From Actinomadura hallensis (GTDB lineage: Bacteria; Actinomycetota; Actinomycetes; Streptosporangiales; Streptosporangiaceae), in contig NZ_VFPO01000001.1 in assembly GCF_006716765.1 (NCBI RefSeq), forward strand, positions 682,001 to 746,000: a stretch of DNA of 64,000 bases. The letters run 5' to 3'. The number at the start of each line of letters is the position of its first letter. Within the stretch, counting starts at the first letter, position 1. This document shows, piece after piece, positions 34,878 through 43,284 of this stretch. The notes under the pieces are model-generated. The model ran no database searches. It was not told the DNA's origin and saw nothing but the letters and a program-made list of their open reading frames with translations. Made by a program: the position numbers and the translations under genes.

Positions 34878-34920
34878 GGCTCCGGGCCACGCGCTTGCTC
34901 TGTGCGATGTTGTTCGTCAT
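34853..34920 (-). pseudogene. N-terminal fragment of a small membrane protein gene
   Basis: ATG 34920, with AAGGGCG upstream, starts about 22 codons reading MTNNIAQSKRVARSLTVLGA. This looks like the start of a DUF4267-type protein (a charged lead then LTVLGAAR), but it then runs into the opposite strand of the truncated ATPase gene. Both genes end at the same place, near 34850. Identification of the family is tentative. Confidence 0.4.
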
Positions 34921-35110
34921 GGTCACGCCCTTCGTCGCGGTGGTCAGGGGCACTGCGCCGGATCGGCGTGCCCCCACGCGACCCCGAGTCTGGGCGACCC
35001 CGCCGCCCCAAGCTTGGGGACGGCGAAGCGATCCCCTGCGGAACTTCTGAGGAACCATCGGCGGTCGCCCCGGCGAAGGGCGGCGGATGAAACGACCTCG
35101 AACGGACCTT

Positions 35111-35143
35111 GGACCTGATCGCCGCAGCACGGCGATCAGGTCC
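35111..35143. terminator. Perfect 14-bp hairpin
   Basis: GGACCTGATCGCCG (35111-35124) pairs exactly with 35130-35143 around CAGCA. It lies in the gene-free stretch 34878-35218 between convergent genes. It probably ends transcription in one or both directions. Confidence 0.75.
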
Positions 35144-35149
35144 GCCTGA

Positions 35150-35180
35150 GTGACTTCTGAGGAGAACCCTCAGAAGTCAC
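35150..35180. terminator. Second perfect hairpin (13 bp)
   Basis: GTGACTTCTGAGG (35150-35162) pairs exactly with 35168-35180 around AGAAC, only six bases after the first hairpin and 39 bases past the stop of the minus-strand island. The two hairpins differ in sequence. Confidence 0.75.
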
Positions 35181-35218
35181 CGCGGTCGCGTGTCGTCCTA
35201 GGGGTGTTCTGCTTCCTG

Positions 35219-36328
35219 TCAGGCGGACGGTGCCTGGAGGCCGGGCGGGAGCCCGGACGGGAGGTGCGGGCCGATCGCCACGTGCTCGAAAACACCGACG
35301 CCCTCACTGCCGTCCGACCGGCGGACGACCGACAGCTGCTGGGCGTGCACGTTCTCCGGGCACAGCGGGTCGAGGTCGGCGATGCGCCACGACTCCCGGT
35401 GCACCCGCTCCTCGTCGGCGGCCGCGCCCTGCCGGTGGACGGGGTGGTAGTAGCCCAGCCCCTTCATCTGGAAGGTGCCCAGCGGCTCGTACCGCAGGTC
35501 CAGGTCGAGGCCGCCGCGGGGCCCGACGTCGAGGCGGGCCGACTTCGGCCTGCGCGTGCCCGGCCGGTAGTCGATGTCGCACACGAGGCTGTCGGTGCGC
35601 CGGAGGGCCGCCACGTCGGCGATCGGGGAGCCGCCGGGGGCGAGCTTCGGCACCTCCACGCAGGAGCGGATGTGCCCGCGGCCCTGCTCGTCCTCGTGGA
35701 CGGTCACCTGGACGAAGCAGTCGTCGAAGTGCACCACCGACCAGATCGCGTAGATCGACCCCGGCGTCTTCTTGCCCTCGGCGGCCGTGCCCTGGTGGCG
35801 CACGCCCCAGGAGCGGTCGCGGACGCCCGTCCAGGAGTCGCACTCGATGCGCTCGCCCTGGAACGTCAGCGCCCCGGACCAGTGGCCGAACTGGACGAAC
35901 CGGGTGCGGTCGGAGACGGTGCGGTTGCCCGACACCCGCAGCAGCCGGTTCTCCTCCAGCGCCGGGCTGGCCGCCGTGTAGGTCAGCTCCGCGCCCAGCC
36001 CGTCGACCTCCTCGACCGTGACGCGCAGCGACCGCATCGGCTCCAGGACCTCGACCCGCACCGGGCCGACGCCGAGGCGGCCGCGGTCCGCGGGAAGCGG
36101 TCCCGCGGTGAACAACGACTCCTGCTCACCGTCCCGGGCGATGCTGAACGCCGCGTCCACGACGCCCCGGTTCGGGTGGAGGCTCAGCCCGAACCCCGCG
36201 TGGGTGCCGGTGGCGCGGTCGAACAGCAGGGCGTAGTAGCGCTCGTAGAACGCCGGATCGCCGGACACTGGGTGGGCGACCGGCGCCGAGGTCTGGTGGA
36301 CGGGGAAGTCGTCCCACGTCGTCAGCAT
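35219..36328 (-). CDS. Unknown beta-rich protein (DUF7064/CrtC-like fold)
   Basis: 369 residues; ATG 36328 overlaps the upstream kinase-like gene by 7 bp. The sequence is rich in beta strands with paired Trp/Tyr motifs: RFVQFGHWSGALTFQGER, WTGVRDRSWGVRHQG, SIYAIWSVVHFDDCFVQVTVHE. Such features occur in the DUF7064 family and in lipocalin-like CrtC/AttH proteins that act on hydrophobic substrates, often as hydratases or lipid binders. Function is unknown. It is the last gene of the minus-strand operon that also holds the His-swivel protein and the F420 enzyme. Confidence 0.7.
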   Translation of the reverse strand: MLTTWDDFPVHQTSAPVAHPVSGDPAFYERYYALLFDRATGTHAGFGLSLHPNRGVVDAAFSIARDGEQESLFTAGPLPADRGRLGVGPVRVEVLEPMRSLRVTVEEVDGLGAELTYTAASPALEENRLLRVSGNRTVSDRTRFVQFGHWSGALTFQGERIECDSWTGVRDRSWGVRHQGTAAEGKKTPGSIYAIWSVVHFDDCFVQVTVHEDEQGRGHIRSCVEVPKLAPGGSPIADVAALRRTDSLVCDIDYRPGTRRPKSARLDVGPRGGLDLDLRYEPLGTFQMKGLGYYHPVHRQGAAADEERVHRESWRIADLDPLCPENVHAQQLSVVRRSDGSEGVGVFEHVAIGPHLPSGLPPGLQAPSA

Positions 36329-37404
36329 GGCAGCAGCTCCAGTGCGTCAAGGTCGAGGACCATGGTGGTGGCGCGGTGCCACATCGCCTGGAACATGCGG
36401 CGTCCGCGCGCGTTGTCGGGCAGTTCTCCCGCGGCGGGCACGGTCACCAGGAAGGTCGCGAAGGCAAGGCGGCGGTACTCCAGCCATGCCCGTTCCCGCG
36501 GCCAGTCGGTGACGCCCCGGGCCGCCAGCGCCTCGGCGTGCCGGGCGACGTGGTCGCGTTCCACGCGGCGGCGCAGCTCCGGCTCGGCGGAGCTGCCCAT
36601 CAGGTAGGCCAGGTCCCAGGCGGGGGAGCCCCAGCCGAGCGTCTGCCAGTCGAGCAGCCACACCCGGCCCTGCCCGAACATGAGGTTGTCCAACCGCAGG
36701 TCGTGGTGGGCGAGCGTGAACGGCTCCTGGACGCTCTGCGACCACGCGTCGCACGCGGCGCCGTAGCGCTCCATCACCTCGACCTGGGCGGGGGTGAGCA
36801 TGCCGCGCAGGTCGTCGCGCAGCCGGTGCATGGCCCGCTGGTAGCGCTCCTGCCGGTCGGGGATCGGCGCCCCGGTGCGGCGTTGCAGCCAGCGCTGCCC
36901 ACCCAGGTCTGGATCGTTCCAGAACGGGACCTGGAGCGGGGCGAGCTGGGCGGCGGTGAGATCGAGCTGCGCGGCGGTGGCGCCCTCGATCTGGTCGCCC
37001 TGCCTGGCGCCGCGCAGGTCCTCCAGCAGCAGGCCCGCTTCGTCGCCGACCGGCAGCGTGCCGAGCAGCGCCGGGACGCTGAGCCCGGGCAGCCGCGGCA
37101 CCAGCTCGGTGTAGAAGCGGTGCTCGCGCGCGTAGACGCCGCTCGCCCGGCCGACCTCGCCTGCGGTGTCGCCGGCGGGCAGCTTGGCCACCACCGAGGC
37201 CGGGCCGGAGCCGGCCGGTTCCAGCTCCAGGGTCACCCGGAAGCTGTCGGCCATCTGCCCGGTGCCGGTCGGCTCCGGGCGGGCGGCGGTGACCGTGGCG
37301 CCGGGGCCGATCGTGCCGTGGTCGCGCAGCGCCTCGGTCAGCGCGCCGGGCAGGGCGGCGGGGTCACCGAGCCCGGTGACCCCGCTGACGACGTCCTGCG
37401 TCAA
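36322..37404 (-). CDS. APH-type phosphotransferase/kinase-like protein
   Basis: 360 residues from TTG 37404, which has GGAGG seven bases upstream and overlaps the preceding stop (TTGA). It has an N-lobe with SVVAKLP, and the catalytic loop FTLAHHDLRLDNLMFG followed by VWLLDWQTLGWGSPAWDLAYL, i.e. the Brenner and DxD-type motifs of aminoglycoside/choline kinase-fold enzymes (FadE36-like in mycobacteria). It should transfer phosphate from ATP or GTP to a small hydroxylated molecule. Its place inside the dikinase operon suggests it acts on a pathway intermediate; it is probably not a resistance enzyme. Confidence 0.85.
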   Translation of the reverse strand: MTQDVVSGVTGLGDPAALPGALTEALRDHGTIGPGATVTAARPEPTGTGQMADSFRVTLELEPAGSGPASVVAKLPAGDTAGEVGRASGVYAREHRFYTELVPRLPGLSVPALLGTLPVGDEAGLLLEDLRGARQGDQIEGATAAQLDLTAAQLAPLQVPFWNDPDLGGQRWLQRRTGAPIPDRQERYQRAMHRLRDDLRGMLTPAQVEVMERYGAACDAWSQSVQEPFTLAHHDLRLDNLMFGQGRVWLLDWQTLGWGSPAWDLAYLMGSSAEPELRRRVERDHVARHAEALAARGVTDWPRERAWLEYRRLAFATFLVTVPAAGELPDNARGRRMFQAMWHRATTMVLDLDALELLPC

Positions 37405-37826
37405 TTCCCGGCCTCCGGGGCGGCGGCGAGCACGCGGCCGCGCTCACCGCTGGTGTCGAGGCGCACGATCGTGCCGTCCGCGGGGATGATCTCGCCGCGG
37501 TCGGTCTTGACGCCCTCGGTGAAGGTGACGCTCATGATGCAGGGGATGCCGAACTCGCGGGACAGGATGCCCAGGTGCGAGGTCGGCGCACCCTGCAGGG
37601 TGATCAGCCCCTTCACCCCCATCGACAGGGCGGGCGCCATGAAGGTGGTGGTGCCGCCGCGGGACAGGACGATGCTCTCCTGCGCCTCACCCGACTCCAT
37701 GAACGCGATGACGTCGGCGGGGGAGTCGAGCCACTTGATCGGGCCCTCCACCACCGCGTCGGAGCGCAGCACCGAGGTGCCCTCGCCGACGGTGACGAAC
37801 TCGGGGGCGGTCGCGGAACCGGTCAT
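37401..37826 (-). CDS. Stand-alone PEP-utilising swivelling-His domain
   Basis: 141 residues from ATG 37826 (GGAGAAG upstream). The only domain is the phosphohistidine domain of PEP synthase/PPDK enzymes, with GAPTSHLGILSREFGIPCIM around His84, which would carry phosphate between two active sites. There is no ATP-grasp and no PEP barrel in the same chain, so it must work with other proteins. The 450-residue unknown protein precedes it by 23 bp and the kinase-like protein overlaps its end. I infer a phosphocarrier subunit. Confidence 0.88.
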   Translation of the reverse strand: MTGSATAPEFVTVGEGTSVLRSDAVVEGPIKWLDSPADVIAFMESGEAQESIVLSRGGTTTFMAPALSMGVKGLITLQGAPTSHLGILSREFGIPCIMSVTFTEGVKTDRGEIIPADGTIVRLDTSGERGRVLAAAPEAGN

Positions 37827-37849
37827 CTCTTCTCCAAAAAGGGGGGTGG

Positions 37850-39202
37850 TCAGACGGTCGGGATCAGGGCGGGGGAGAGGGGGTCCTCACCGGTGGCCGG
37901 GACGAAGCCGCAGCCGCCGATCAGCACGCGCGGCAGAACCTCCGCCGCGGTCGCCGGGTCCATGAGGTGGTCGTAGGCCTGGCGGGTCAGCGGGCTGCGG
38001 CCGTACAGGTCGAGCTCGGAGACGGCGCGCTCGGTGACCCCCGCCAGCCGCAGGAACGGCAGCACCATGTCGACCACGTACATCTGGACGCCGTAGTCGA
38101 CCAGCTCCTCCCGCGACATGGAGCCGAACGTCTTGTACAGCTCCATCGTCTTCGTGCGGCTGAGCTTGGTGATCTTCTCCAGCTCGGCCTCGTCCAGCTT
38201 GCGGATCTGCTCGACCGGGGTGTCCCAGCGGTCGCGGGCGTACACGGCGACGGCGGACAGGTACGGCAGGTACTCCGGCGGGTCGGTGAAGGTGGTCGAC
38301 AGGTCGTTGACCGTGAACGTCATGCCCTCCGGCGGGCTGAAGTACAGCGCCTGGGTCACCGCGTGCGGCAGGTCGCTGGAGATCTCGAACCAGGAGTACG
38401 CCGGGTCGTGGAGGAAGTGGTCCCGGACGATGAGCACGCGGCCGTCCGGCATCAGGTACGGGCCGGAGTCCGACAGGCCGAGCCGGCAGTCCATGTGCAG
38501 CAGGAAGGCCAGCAGCTGGGTGGTGGCGTTGAAGGAGGTGTAGAACGACTTGCGCTCGTCGTCGAGCTCGACGCGCTCGTCGTGGAACCGGTCGAGCCAC
38601 TCCGTGCCCGCGAGGAGCGGCGCGTTGTAGGACCGGCCGGTCGCGAACATCTGCCCGTCCTCGCCCCACATGCCGCGGTAGAGGCGGCGGGAGAACTGGA
38701 ACGCCCGCGCCAGCTCCTCCCTGCGGTCGCCCGGCTTGATCAGGTCGAGGCCGAGGCCGAACCCGCGGCCCGACAGCATCGGCATGCAGCAGCACCAGGC
38801 GTGCAGCAGGTTGACCTTGGTGCCGATCTCGCGGCGGGCGACGGCGCCCATCTCGATCACGCCCTCGGCGCCCACCGCGTCGGTGATCAGCTCGAAGAGC
38901 GCCGGGTAGGACGAGTACTGCTCGACGCCGGCGATGGTCTCGTACTCCTGCCGCGGGATGAGGCCGGACTCGCCCTCGGTCGCCCGCTTGCCGAGCATGT
39001 CCCAGACGTTCCAGCCGCAGTAGGCGATGAGGTCGTTGAGCTCCTCGTCGGTCAGCGCCGCCTCGAGCAGGCGGTCCGCGCGCAGGTCGGTGACGCCGCT
39101 GCGCAGCAGGCCCCGCACCTGCTCGTCGCCCGCCGAACCGGGCTCGTAGACGGTCCGGTAGCGCTCAAGCAGCGCGCTGAGGGGGGCCGTGTCGTTGCTC
39201 AT
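37850..39202 (-). CDS. Unknown 450-residue protein in the dikinase operon
   Basis: ATG 39202 overlaps the stop of the F420 enzyme (ATGA). It is mostly helical, and I recognise no family signature. Visible features are a Cys cluster HAWCCCMPMLSGRGFGLGLD, the aromatic stretch RDHFLHDPAYSWFEISSDL and a late acidic/basic helix EELEKITKL-type region. Together with the 141-residue His domain encoded next, it totals about 590 residues, the same size as the fused middle-plus-His protein at 40440-42182. It may therefore be the substrate-binding part of a second split dikinase. That is inference from size and order only. Confidence 0.75.
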   Translation of the reverse strand: MSNDTAPLSALLERYRTVYEPGSAGDEQVRGLLRSGVTDLRADRLLEAALTDEELNDLIAYCGWNVWDMLGKRATEGESGLIPRQEYETIAGVEQYSSYPALFELITDAVGAEGVIEMGAVARREIGTKVNLLHAWCCCMPMLSGRGFGLGLDLIKPGDRREELARAFQFSRRLYRGMWGEDGQMFATGRSYNAPLLAGTEWLDRFHDERVELDDERKSFYTSFNATTQLLAFLLHMDCRLGLSDSGPYLMPDGRVLIVRDHFLHDPAYSWFEISSDLPHAVTQALYFSPPEGMTFTVNDLSTTFTDPPEYLPYLSAVAVYARDRWDTPVEQIRKLDEAELEKITKLSRTKTMELYKTFGSMSREELVDYGVQMYVVDMVLPFLRLAGVTERAVSELDLYGRSPLTRQAYDHLMDPATAAEVLPRVLIGGCGFVPATGEDPLSPALIPTV

Positions 39203-40287
39203 GCGTCGGTCTCCGTTCGGATCAGCTTCCGGTAGGCGTGGATCACGGGTTCGACTTCGGCGGGGGACGAGCAGTGCATGATGACGCCGTCGACGCCGAG
39301 GTCGAACTGGGCCCGGATGCTGCGGGCGCAGTTCTCGGCGGAGCCGGTGGCGGCGGCCTCCAGCCAGGAGGACGGCAGGATCTCGGCGATGTGCTCGATC
39401 TCCGACGGGGTCGCGACCGTGTCGGCCCAGCCCTTCAGCCCGGCGACGACCGGGTCGGCGCGGAACCTGTCGAGCTCGGCGGGGTCCCACTCGTTCGTGC
39501 GGACCAGCAGGTCGCCGTACACCTGCAGGTAGGTGGCCAGCCGGGCGGCGGTGCGGCGCAGCTGGACGTCCTCGGGCAGGTGGTCCGGCACGGTCGCGAA
39601 GCACGACCACACCTGCACGGACGCCGGGTCGCGCCCCGCCTGCTCCGCGGCCTCGCGGACGTGGGCGACGCAGCGCTTCACCGTCTCGTCGGCGAAGTAG
39701 GTGTGCAGCACGACGAAGTCGGCGGCGCGGCCGGCGAGGGCGAGGGTGGCCGGGCCGAACGCGGTCAGGCCGATGGGGATGTCCTCGTCGAAGCCGGGGT
39801 CGAGCTTGAGTTGCGGGTACTTTCCGGCCGGCCCGTCGTGGCCGGTGATCGTCTCACCGCGCCAGAGCCGGCGCATCAGGCCGATGAAGTCCTCCATCTG
39901 CGCGGTGGTCACCGGGGGCAGGCCGAACGCGTCGAGCTGCGGGCGCAGGCCGCGGCCGAGGCCGAGCCCGAAGCGGCCGCCGGTGAGGCGGTGCAGGGTC
40001 GTCGCCCACGCCGCGGTCACCGCGGGGTGCCGCGTGTTGTGGTTGGTGGCGGCGGTGGCGATCCGGAGCCGCTCGGTGACGGCGCCGGCGGCGCCGGTCA
40101 GCGTCGCCGCCTCCTTCACGTTGAACCGCTCGGACAGGAAGGCGGTGTGGAGCCCGAGCCGCTCGGCGTCGCGCAGTTCGTCGAGCATGGTGCGGGGAGA
40201 CTCGACGTGCCCGGCCAGCGTGTAGAAGCCGAGCCGGTCGAGCGGCGAATCGATGGGGACTGAAGTGCTCTTCGGAGTAGGGGACAC
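39199..40287 (-). CDS. LLM-class F420-dependent oxidoreductase
   Basis: 362 residues from GTG 40287 (GGAAGG eight bases upstream). Luciferase-like TIM barrel: LGFYTLAGHVESPRTMLDE, then TERLRIATAATNHNTRHP and GRFGLGLGRGLRPQLDAFG, with HTYFADETVKRCVAHV and an ending GVDGVIMHCSSPAEV. It resembles the mycobacterial F420 family typified by MSMEG_2249 (TIGR03857). It is expected to reduce or oxidise a carbonyl or alcohol with coenzyme F420. It is the first gene of a five-gene minus-strand run. No GTGA-N8-TCRC site is visible before it. Confidence 0.88.
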   Translation of the reverse strand: MSPTPKSTSVPIDSPLDRLGFYTLAGHVESPRTMLDELRDAERLGLHTAFLSERFNVKEAATLTGAAGAVTERLRIATAATNHNTRHPAVTAAWATTLHRLTGGRFGLGLGRGLRPQLDAFGLPPVTTAQMEDFIGLMRRLWRGETITGHDGPAGKYPQLKLDPGFDEDIPIGLTAFGPATLALAGRAADFVVLHTYFADETVKRCVAHVREAAEQAGRDPASVQVWSCFATVPDHLPEDVQLRRTAARLATYLQVYGDLLVRTNEWDPAELDRFRADPVVAGLKGWADTVATPSEIEHIAEILPSSWLEAAATGSAENCARSIRAQFDLGVDGVIMHCSSPAEVEPVIHAYRKLIRTETDA

Positions 40288-40439
40288 GCCGGGACCCTTC
40301 CTCGTGACCAGGGGATGCAAGAACGTGCCGGCGTACCGCCGGATGCGATGCGGAATGCTCCGCCCGAGCCGCCGGTGGTCCGGTGGAGCACCGGCGGCTC
40401 AGGCGGGTTTCAAGGAACGGGGGCGCCCGACCGGGACGG

Positions 40440-42182
40440 TCAGGGCTCGATGACCGTCACCGTGGCGGTGGTGCCGTCGACCTCGATGAGGGCGCCGTCC
40501 TTGATCCGCGACGACGCCTGGGTCGCGGACACGACGCAGGGGATGCCGAGTTCGCGGCTCACGATCGCCGCGTGCGAGAACGGCGCGCCCACGTCGACGA
40601 CGACCGCCGCGGCCGGAACGAACAGCGGCGTCCACGACGGGTCGGTGATCGGCGCGACGAGGATCTCGCCCGGCTCCAGGGCGGTCGGGTCGTCGGGCGA
40701 GGTGATGACCCGGGCGCGCCCGCGGGCGACGCCGCCGCAGCCGGGCACGCCCTGGATGACGGTGCCGGCCTCCACCCCGTCGACGCTCTTCTCCGAACGC
40801 CGCGGCCAGGTCTCCACCGGGTCGGGCCGGCCGACCACGACGAACGGCGGCTCGCGGTCGAACAGGTCCTCGTAGACCCGCTCCCGCTCCTCCAGCACCT
40901 CGGTGAAGTCGCCCGGCCTCTCCAGGAACTTCGGCAGCTCGTCGCCGAACAGCATGAAGATCTGCAGCGGCGAGCGCAGGGCGCCCGCGGCGTGGTGGCG
41001 CCTGCCCAGCTCCAGCGCGGGCAGCCGCAGCTCGTGGATCAGCTTCGCGCACGCGGTGCGGCTGCGCTCCCGGCCCCGCAGCCACAGCGCCGCGCCGTGC
41101 AGCGCCGCCTCGAACTGCGCGAGCGCCTCGGCGTCGCCGGCGAGCGCCTCGCGCACCTGCGCCGTGGCCTCCTCCCGCTGCGCGACGCGCTCGGCGTTCT
41201 TCGCCGCGGGGGACTCCTCGTCGGGGACGCCGCGCATGCGGTCCACGGTGGACAGGACGGGGGTGGGGTCGATGCCCCACGTCTTCGCCCGGATCTCCCA
41301 CTCGGACTGGCCGCGGAAGTCCCACTCGGACAGGAAGACGTCCAGCTTGGCGGTGAACGCCGCGACCTCGGGGTCGTCGGACGCCTTGAGCCGCTCGTGG
41401 AGCTCGGTCATGGGCACCGAGTCGAACAGCTCGGCGACCTTCCCCTCGCGGGCCAGGCGGGACAGCTCCCACATGCCGGTGGACGGCCCGGTGGAGTCCA
41501 CGTCGCCGATGCCCGCGACGAGCGTCAGCGACAGCTCCGGCCGGCCGACGGCCTCGGCGATCTGCGCGACCGCGCCGAGCCCGACGCCGCACTTCAGGCT
41601 GGCCTCCATGTGGCGCCGCAGCATCGGCCGGAACACGTCGCCGAAGGAGGTGAGGCGCTCGACCAGCTCGGCGTCGGTGAGCGCCGAGAGGTCCGGCCGG
41701 TTCTTGCGGATCTCGTCGACGGTGCGCCGGTCGTCGTCGTAGGCGGCGAGGTCGGTGGCGCCGAGCACTTCGTCGGCCAGCCACTCGCCCGCCTTCGCGG
41801 AGAACTCGGGGTTCTCGTCGAAGTCCCGCTTCTCGCTCTCGTAGGACGGGATGCCCGGCATGTCGCCGAAGTACTGCAGGTCCACGGCCTCGGGGGTCAT
41901 GCCGGGGACCCGCACGCCGAACAGCCGCATCAGCGACATGTTGATGTACAGGTAACTGCCGAAGGCCGGGAGGTTGTTGTGCTCGACCTCCTTGTCGTAG
42001 AGGTCGTGGTCCCACACCCGGCACGCGACGAACGCGTCGTCCCAGGCCGGGGACAGGTTGGCCTGGAAGCCCACGGACGCGTTCAACGGGCTGATCGGAT
42101 CGGGGAAGATCTCGCCGACATTGGCACGCGAGTACAGGGGGAACGTCTTGGACGCCCGGTCGTAGATGGGCCACCTGCTCAT
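40440..42182 (-). CDS. Dikinase middle-domain + phosphohistidine protein (PEP-synthase family, no ATP-grasp)
   Basis: 580 residues from ATG 42182 (AGAGG four bases upstream). The N-terminus YSRANVGEIFPDPISPL is the hallmark opening of the central domain of PEP synthase and rifampin phosphotransferase relatives, where the substrate binds. The C-terminal swivel domain has GAPFSHAAIVSRELGIPCVV with His537. The ATP-binding domain that normally precedes these is absent. This matches the layout of the large subunit of anaerobic phenylphosphate synthase. It would need an ATP-grasp partner, and one is encoded at 51939. A 16-bp operator-like site lies 68 bp upstream. Confidence 0.85.
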   Translation of the reverse strand: MSRWPIYDRASKTFPLYSRANVGEIFPDPISPLNASVGFQANLSPAWDDAFVACRVWDHDLYDKEVEHNNLPAFGSYLYINMSLMRLFGVRVPGMTPEAVDLQYFGDMPGIPSYESEKRDFDENPEFSAKAGEWLADEVLGATDLAAYDDDRRTVDEIRKNRPDLSALTDAELVERLTSFGDVFRPMLRRHMEASLKCGVGLGAVAQIAEAVGRPELSLTLVAGIGDVDSTGPSTGMWELSRLAREGKVAELFDSVPMTELHERLKASDDPEVAAFTAKLDVFLSEWDFRGQSEWEIRAKTWGIDPTPVLSTVDRMRGVPDEESPAAKNAERVAQREEATAQVREALAGDAEALAQFEAALHGAALWLRGRERSRTACAKLIHELRLPALELGRRHHAAGALRSPLQIFMLFGDELPKFLERPGDFTEVLEERERVYEDLFDREPPFVVVGRPDPVETWPRRSEKSVDGVEAGTVIQGVPGCGGVARGRARVITSPDDPTALEPGEILVAPITDPSWTPLFVPAAAVVVDVGAPFSHAAIVSRELGIPCVVSATQASSRIKDGALIEVDGTTATVTVIEP

Positions 42183-42249
42183 AGGACCTCTTCCTCGCCC
42201 TGGAAAGGACTTGACTGAGCCACCGCGCGACTTCGCGGCTCCCTCTTTA

Positions 42250-42265
42250 GTGACTCTGGGTTCAC
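42250..42265. promoter_or_regulatory. Island operator 1 (GTGACTCTGGGTTCAC)
   Basis: One of six GTGA-N8-TC(A/G)C sites in island promoters, 68 bp before the dikinase middle-domain gene. The region 42183-42495 holds only this site and the terminator at 42418. Confidence 0.65.
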
Positions 42266-42417
42266 ATTCTGATGTGATGTCGCGCACCCTGTCAAGGGTT
42301 GCCACCGGAAGGTTTCGGCGGGTTGGGGTGCAGGGTAACCCACGGCGCCGGAAGGTACTCAGGGCTATTCAACTGGGAAAAGTTGGCGGCGGGCATGCCG
42401 GAGCCGTCCGGCGACGC

Positions 42418-42454
42418 CGAACCGGCCGCGACCGGGACGGTCGCGGCCGGTTCG
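42418..42454 (-). terminator. 16-bp perfect hairpin after the enoyl-CoA hydratase gene
   Basis: CGAACCGGCCGCGACC pairs exactly with 42439-42454 around GGGAC, 41 bases past the stop of the leftward surE-hpaB-echA run. It is the likely terminator of that operon. Confidence 0.8.
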
Positions 42455-42495
42455 TGACGCAAGGATAGTTCGCGAACGGAGGTTCTCGTTTATTG

Positions 42496-43284
42496 TCAGG
42501 CGCGGTACCGGGGGGAGCGCTTCTCCAGGAACGCCCGGATCCCCTCCCCGGCCTCCGGGCCGGCGGCCAGTTCCGCGATCGCGGCGGCCTCGTCCGCCAG
42601 GTGCGGGACCAGGTCCGACCCGCCCGCCGCGCGGGTCAGCCGCTTGGTGTTCGCCAGCGCCGCGGGCGGGCCGGACGCCAGCGCGCCGGCCAGCGCGTTC
42701 AGCGTCCCCTCCAGCTCCTCCGGCGGGACAACCCGGCTCACCAGCCCGCGGCGCTCGGCCTCCTCGGCGTCGAGCGTCCGGTTCGTCAGCGCCAGGTCGA
42801 GCGCGACGGCGTGCCCGAGGGTCCTCCCGAGCACCCACGAGACCCCGCAGTCCGGCGACAGCCCGACCCCCGTGTAGGCGGTGCGGAACCGCGTGCCGGA
42901 CGCCGCGACGACGAGGTCGGCCAGCAGCGCGAGCCCGACCCCGGCGCCCGCGACCGCCCCGTGCACCCCCGAGATCACCGGCACCGGGGCCTCGACGAGG
43001 GCCGCGATCGCCTCGTGCATGACGCGGGCCAGCTCGGCGATGTGCTCCGACCGGTCCTCGGCGGCGGCGAACCCGGCGAGGTCGCCGCCGACGCAGAACG
43101 CGCCGCCCGCCCCGGTGAGGAGCACCACGCGCACGTCCCCGCCGTCCGCGTCCCGGAGGACCTCCCGCACCGCCCGCCGGAACTCCGTGGCGAGCTCCAT
43201 GCTGATCGCGTTGCCGCGCTCGGGGCGGTTCAGCGTGATCCGCGCGACGCCGCCGTCGAGCGACCGGCGGACGACGCCGCTCAC
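42496..43284 (-). CDS. Enoyl-CoA hydratase/isomerase family protein
   Basis: 262 residues; GTG 43284 overlaps the previous stop (GTGA). Crotonase fold: VARITLNRPERGNAIS, AFCVGGDLAGFA (first oxyanion region), VISGVHGAVAGAGVGLALLADLVVAA (second), and TGVGLSPDCGVSWVLGRTLG, where hydratases carry a glutamate. The second catalytic glutamate position appears to be Asp (SPDCG), so it may be an isomerase or hydrolase. It is coupled to the HpaB-like gene, so the likely substrate is a CoA thioester formed in this island. Confidence 0.9.
   Translation of the reverse strand: MSGVVRRSLDGGVARITLNRPERGNAISMELATEFRRAVREVLRDADGGDVRVVLLTGAGGAFCVGGDLAGFAAAEDRSEHIAELARVMHEAIAALVEAPVPVISGVHGAVAGAGVGLALLADLVVAASGTRFRTAYTGVGLSPDCGVSWVLGRTLGHAVALDLALTNRTLDAEEAERRGLVSRVVPPEELEGTLNALAGALASGPPAALANTKRLTRAAGGSDLVPHLADEAAAIAELAAGPEAGEGIRAFLEKRSPRYRA

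Noticed and set aside
40440-42182. Rifampin phosphotransferase (resistance gene)
   Set aside because: The ATP-grasp domain is absent and the setting is catabolic; only the middle and His domains match that family.
42468-42477. Perfect palindrome GTTCGCGAAC, considered as another island operator
   Set aside because: It lies between a stop codon and a terminator, with no start downstream, and does not fit the GTGA-N8-TCRC pattern.
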